Of a stretch of 64,000 bases of DNA, positions 61,386 through 64,000 are shown piece after piece. Numbering within the stretch: the stretch's first letter is position 1; every line of letters starts with the position of its first letter. The DNA comes from Corynebacterium canis (GTDB taxonomy: Bacteria > Actinomycetota > Actinomycetes > Mycobacteriales > Mycobacteriaceae): assembly GCF_030408595.1 (NCBI RefSeq), contig NZ_CP047080.1, positions 2,749,353-2,813,352 of the forward strand, written 5' to 3'. The notes beneath the pieces were generated by a model, which did no database searches, had not been told where the DNA came from, and saw only the letters and a program-made list of their open reading frames with translations. Both the position numbers and the translations under genes were made by a program.

Positions 61386-63211
61386 TTCTTGTCTTCTTCC
61401 TCGTCAACTACTTCGGCATCGACGACGTCGCTATCAGCTGAGGCTCCATCGGTGGTGGAGGCGCCAGCGGCTTCGGCTTCGTAGATCGCCTTGCCCAATT
61501 CTTGGGACACGGTAGATAGATTATCTACAGCAGTCTTGATGGCGTTGATATCCTCACCCTTGAGTGCCTCTTCAACTTCCTTAGCTGCGGTTTCAACCTT
61601 GTCCTTGATCTCGGTGGAGATCTTGTCCTCGTTCTCGGTGACGAACTTCCGGGTCTGGTACACCATGGACTCGGCGGAGTTACGCACTTCCTGCTCTTCG
61701 CGGCGGCGCTTGTCCTCTTCGGCGTGCGTCTCGGCGTCCTTGATCATGCGATCAATCTCTTCCTGAGACAGGCCGGAGCCGTCCTGGATCTTGATGGTGT
61801 TTTCCTTGCCGGTGCCCTTGTCCTTGGCGGTCACGTGCACGATGCCGTTGACGTCGATGTCAAAGGTGACTTCGATCTGCGGCAACCCACGCGGCGCGGG
61901 TGCGATGCCACCAAGCTCGAAGGAGCCGAGCAGCTTGTTGTGCGCAGCGATCTCGCGCTCGCCCTGGAAGACCTGAATCTGCACGGAAGGCTGGTTGTCT
62001 TCCGCCGTGGTGAAGGTTTCCGAGCGGGTGGTCGGGATGGCGGTATTGCGCTCAATAAGCTTGGTCATCACGCCGCCCTTGGTCTCAATGCCCAGGGACA
62101 GCGGGGTGACGTCCAGCAACAGCACGTCCTTGACCTCGCCGCGAATCACACCGGCCTGCAGCGCCGCACCAACGGCGACAACCTCGTCCGGGTTCACACC
62201 CTTGTTGGGCTCACGGCCGCCGGTGAGTTCCTTCACCAGATCGGTCACGGCAGGCATACGGGTGGAACCACCGACGAGAACCACGTGGTCAACGTCCTTG
62301 ATGGATACACCGGCATCCTTGATCACCTGGTGGAACGGCGCCTTCGTCCGGTCCAGCAGGTCCTGGGTGATGCGCTGGAATTCGGTGCGCGACAGGGTCT
62401 CGTCCAAGAACAGCGGGTTCTTGTCCGCATCCACCGTGATGTACGGCAGGTTGATACTTGCGGTCTGCGCGGCGGACAGCTCAATCTTTGCCTTTTCCGC
62501 GGCTTCGCGCAGGCGCTGCATGGCCATCTTGTCCTTGGTCAGGTCGATGCCGGTGCTGGCCTTGAACTTCTCCACCAGCCAATCCACAATGCGCTGATCC
62601 CAGTCATCGCCACCCAGCGAGTTATCGCCGGCGGTGGCGCGGACTTCCACCACACCGTCGCCGATCTCCAGCAGGGACACGTCGAAGGTGCCGCCACCGA
62701 GGTCGAACACCAGGATGGTCTGCTCCTTGTCGCCCTTTTCCAAGCCGTAGGCCAGTGCGGCAGCCGTCGGCTCGTTGATAATGCGGAGCACGTTCAGGCC
62801 CGCGATCTGGCCGGCTTCCTTCGTTGCCTGGCGCTGCGCGTCTTCGAAGTAGGCGGGGACGGTAATCACGGCGTCGGTAACTTCTTCGCCCAGGTACGCC
62901 TCAGCGTCGCGCTTCAGCTTCATCAGGGTACGCGCGGAAATTTCCTGCGGCGTGTACTTCTTTTCATCGATGCCGACGTTCCAGTCTTCGCCCATGTGGC
63001 GCTTGACGGAACGGATCGTACGGTCGACGTTGGTCACGGCCTGGTTCTTCGCCGACTGACCGACCAAAACCTCGCCATTCTTGGCGAATGCAACCACCGA
63101 CGGGGTGGTGCGGGAGCCCTCAGCGTTCGCGATAACTACCGGGTCTCCGCCTTCCAAAACGGCGACAACCGAGTTCGTGGTGCCGAGGTCAATGCCTACT
63201 GCGCGTCCCAT
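61382..63211 (-). CDS. dnaK: Chaperone DnaK (Hsp70)
   Basis: 609 residues. ATPase domain with [13 protein letters not shown] at the N-terminus, [14 protein letters not shown] near residue 170 and [13 protein letters not shown] near residue 310; substrate-binding domain from about 365 with [17 protein letters not shown]; acidic helical C-terminus. First gene of dnaK-grpE-dnaJ-hspR. Regulated by the HAIR site at 63312-63332. Confidence 0.98.
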   Translation of the reverse strand: MGRAVGIDLGTTNSVVAVLEGGDPVVIANAEGSRTTPSVVAFAKNGEVLVGQSAKNQAVTNVDRTIRSVKRHMGEDWNVGIDEKKYTPQEISARTLMKLKRDAEAYLGEEVTDAVITVPAYFEDAQRQATKEAGQIAGLNVLRIINEPTAAALAYGLEKGDKEQTILVFDLGGGTFDVSLLEIGDGVVEVRATAGDNSLGGDDWDQRIVDWLVEKFKASTGIDLTKDKMAMQRLREAAEKAKIELSAAQTASINLPYITVDADKNPLFLDETLSRTEFQRITQDLLDRTKAPFHQVIKDAGVSIKDVDHVVLVGGSTRMPAVTDLVKELTGGREPNKGVNPDEVVAVGAALQAGVIRGEVKDVLLLDVTPLSLGIETKGGVMTKLIERNTAIPTTRSETFTTAEDNQPSVQIQVFQGEREIAAHNKLLGSFELGGIAPAPRGLPQIEVTFDIDVNGIVHVTAKDKGTGKENTIKIQDGSGLSQEEIDRMIKDAETHAEEDKRRREEQEVRNSAESMVYQTRKFVTENEDKISTEIKDKVETAAKEVEEALKGEDINAIKTAVDNLSTVSQELGKAIYEAEAAGASTTDGASADSDVVDAEVVDEEEDKK

Positions 63212-63951
63212 AGTGTGTTCCTCCTGATGTTTAGGGTTCGTAGTGCAACATTCTCAAAGCCTGAGATTGACATCGCAGCACTCAACCTTCGATGACCACA
63301 TTAGCAGCCACCTTGAGTGGCCACCACTCAAGCTTTTCACATTGTATAACAGGCCAACTAATAAAGTTGTTCCCGCGCGACTCAACTTTTTACATAACCG
63401 CAGGCCAGCACCCCAAAAATAGTTGAAAAAACAGGCGACTTCCAGCCGGATCGCACACCCGTACGCACCAACTCAGCACCCACCACACACCATCTACACA
63501 CCGACCAAACACCCGCAAAACCTCCGCATCCACCCGCCCGCAGCACAGCTCTGCCGCCTAGTTGCCGGACCCGCCTCAACCCCACCTTTACCCCCACTAG
63601 CCTTCAGGTGATATGGGCCATAAGATCCCTTATATTCCCCATACGTCACGCATCGACTGCCGCTAGGTCTCCATACCTGTGTGTGACCCGAACGGCGATC
63701 GGCTACGGCAACACCACCATTGGATGAAAAGAGAGCCCCCTTTGCCTCAACCTTTTATGGTTTTGCTACCCCCGCGGTCACCCTCGCCGCCTTGGGCTTT
63801 TTTCGCCATGTTCGCTCCCCAAGCTGTTGGCGGGCGGACACGTCCTGCTGGGGACCGGCCACCTACCTTCCGTTGTGACCGATCCGTGTCATACCGCAAA
63901 CACTTGTAATACACGCATTTGCATACAAAGGAAGAAGGAGTCCGTCTCACC
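63212..63951. other. Divergent regulatory region of dnaK and the last gene
   Basis: 740 bases. On the dnaK side: the HAIR operator (listed separately), further ACTCAA half-sites near 63279 and 63379, and a minus-strand TATACAAT -10-like box near 63340-63350. From 63440 to 63600 the DNA is very C-rich and A-rich. From about 63600 to 63951 it is probably a long leader of the last gene, but I recognise no riboswitch class. Confidence 0.5.
63312..63332. promoter_or_regulatory. HAIR operator of the dnaK operon
   Basis: CTTGAGT-GGCCACC-ACTCAAG, an exact match to the HspR inverted repeat, about 100 bases before the dnaK start. Confidence 0.95.
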
Positions 63952-64000
63952 ATGACGTACGTCAACCGCGATCTTGAAAAGCTTCAAGAAAAGATTGTTA
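63952..64000 (+). CDS. Start of an unidentified gene, cut by the window end
   Basis: Only 16 codons are visible, MTYVNRDLEKLQEKIV, with GAAGAAGGAG at 63931-63940 as ribosome site. Not enough to name a family. Confidence 0.6.
   Translation, partial: MTYVNRDLEKLQEKIV

Noticed and set aside
61724..63295. A 523-codon plus-strand frame antisense to dnaK
   Set aside because: Classic GC-rich antisense shadow of dnaK; no ribosome site and no family match.

Overview
The window looks like chromosomal DNA from a Corynebacterium (high-GC, mycolate-type Actinomycetota). The evidence is gene content and order: dnaK-grpE-dnaJ-hspR with HAIR operators, glnX-glnH-pknG beside ackA-pta, thiE-thiO-thiS-thiG, and the block YbdK/LytR_C/DUF3263/def/GNAT/xth. 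These follow the order of the Mycobacterium tuberculosis Rv0350-Rv0433 region (from memory). PknG lacks the mycobacterial rubredoxin segment, as in corynebacteria. I do not name a species.

Layout. 1-0.7 kb: end of an Mrp cation/proton antiporter operon (mrpF, mrpG). 0.7-2.5 kb: non-coding, with two copies of a structured repeat (called R1 here). 2.5-8.4 kb: YbdK-type ligase, LytR_C protein and DUF3263 protein on the minus strand, then def, a GNAT, xth and cls on the plus strand. 8.4-10.1 kb: MarR regulator convergent with a Bcr/CflA efflux pump. 10.2-13.9 kb: TPP riboswitch and thiC, a Na/Pi cotransporter, and two small related proteins. 14.4-18.9 kb: thiEOSG followed by an ABC-2 exporter pair. 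18.9-26.0 kb: glnX-glnH-pknG and ackA-pta. 26.2-34.2 kb: CAP-like protein, fprA, ElaA-type GNAT, a phosphoribosyltransferase, purT, purA and a FUSC protein. 34.2-37 kb: R1 locus 2, one copy of which contains an IS3-type element. 37-47.5 kb: fba, GH76, SpoU methyltransferase, pyrE, a Pro/Glu-rich membrane protein, YhhN, a beta-helix lipoprotein and clpB. 47.5-54.2 kb: globin/flavin-reductase protein, a near-perfect 211-bp repeat pair (R2), a nitrilase-family amidase, a DUF1023 pair, and adhA/ald. 54.2-58.8 kb: an accessory island with an ABC exporter whose ATPase gene is split by an IS5-type element, then R1 locus 3. 59.1-63.2 kb: hspR-dnaJ-grpE-dnaK. The window ends in the first codons of an unidentified gene.

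How the genes connect. Thiamine synthesis is split: thiC (pyrimidine branch) carries a TPP riboswitch, while thiEOSG (thiazole branch and coupling) is a tightly overlapping operon without a visible riboswitch. GlnX/GlnH/PknG form a sensing module that in relatives controls 2-oxoglutarate dehydrogenase through OdhI. AckA/Pta and AdhA/Ald handle acetate and ethanol. HspR binds HAIR sites such as those upstream of dnaK and clpB. The clpB site also lies against the start of the divergent globin/reductase gene, suggesting co-regulation.

The most unusual content is non-coding. R1 has six copies in three tandem pairs, each with two approximately 45-bp near-palindromes built on TTTTTTACACA/TGTAAAAAA boxes. 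A recurring GATRGGTTGYGNGC-like motif links R1 to R2. Mobile DNA has landed in one R1 copy and in one transporter gene, and the transporter break can be reconstructed exactly.
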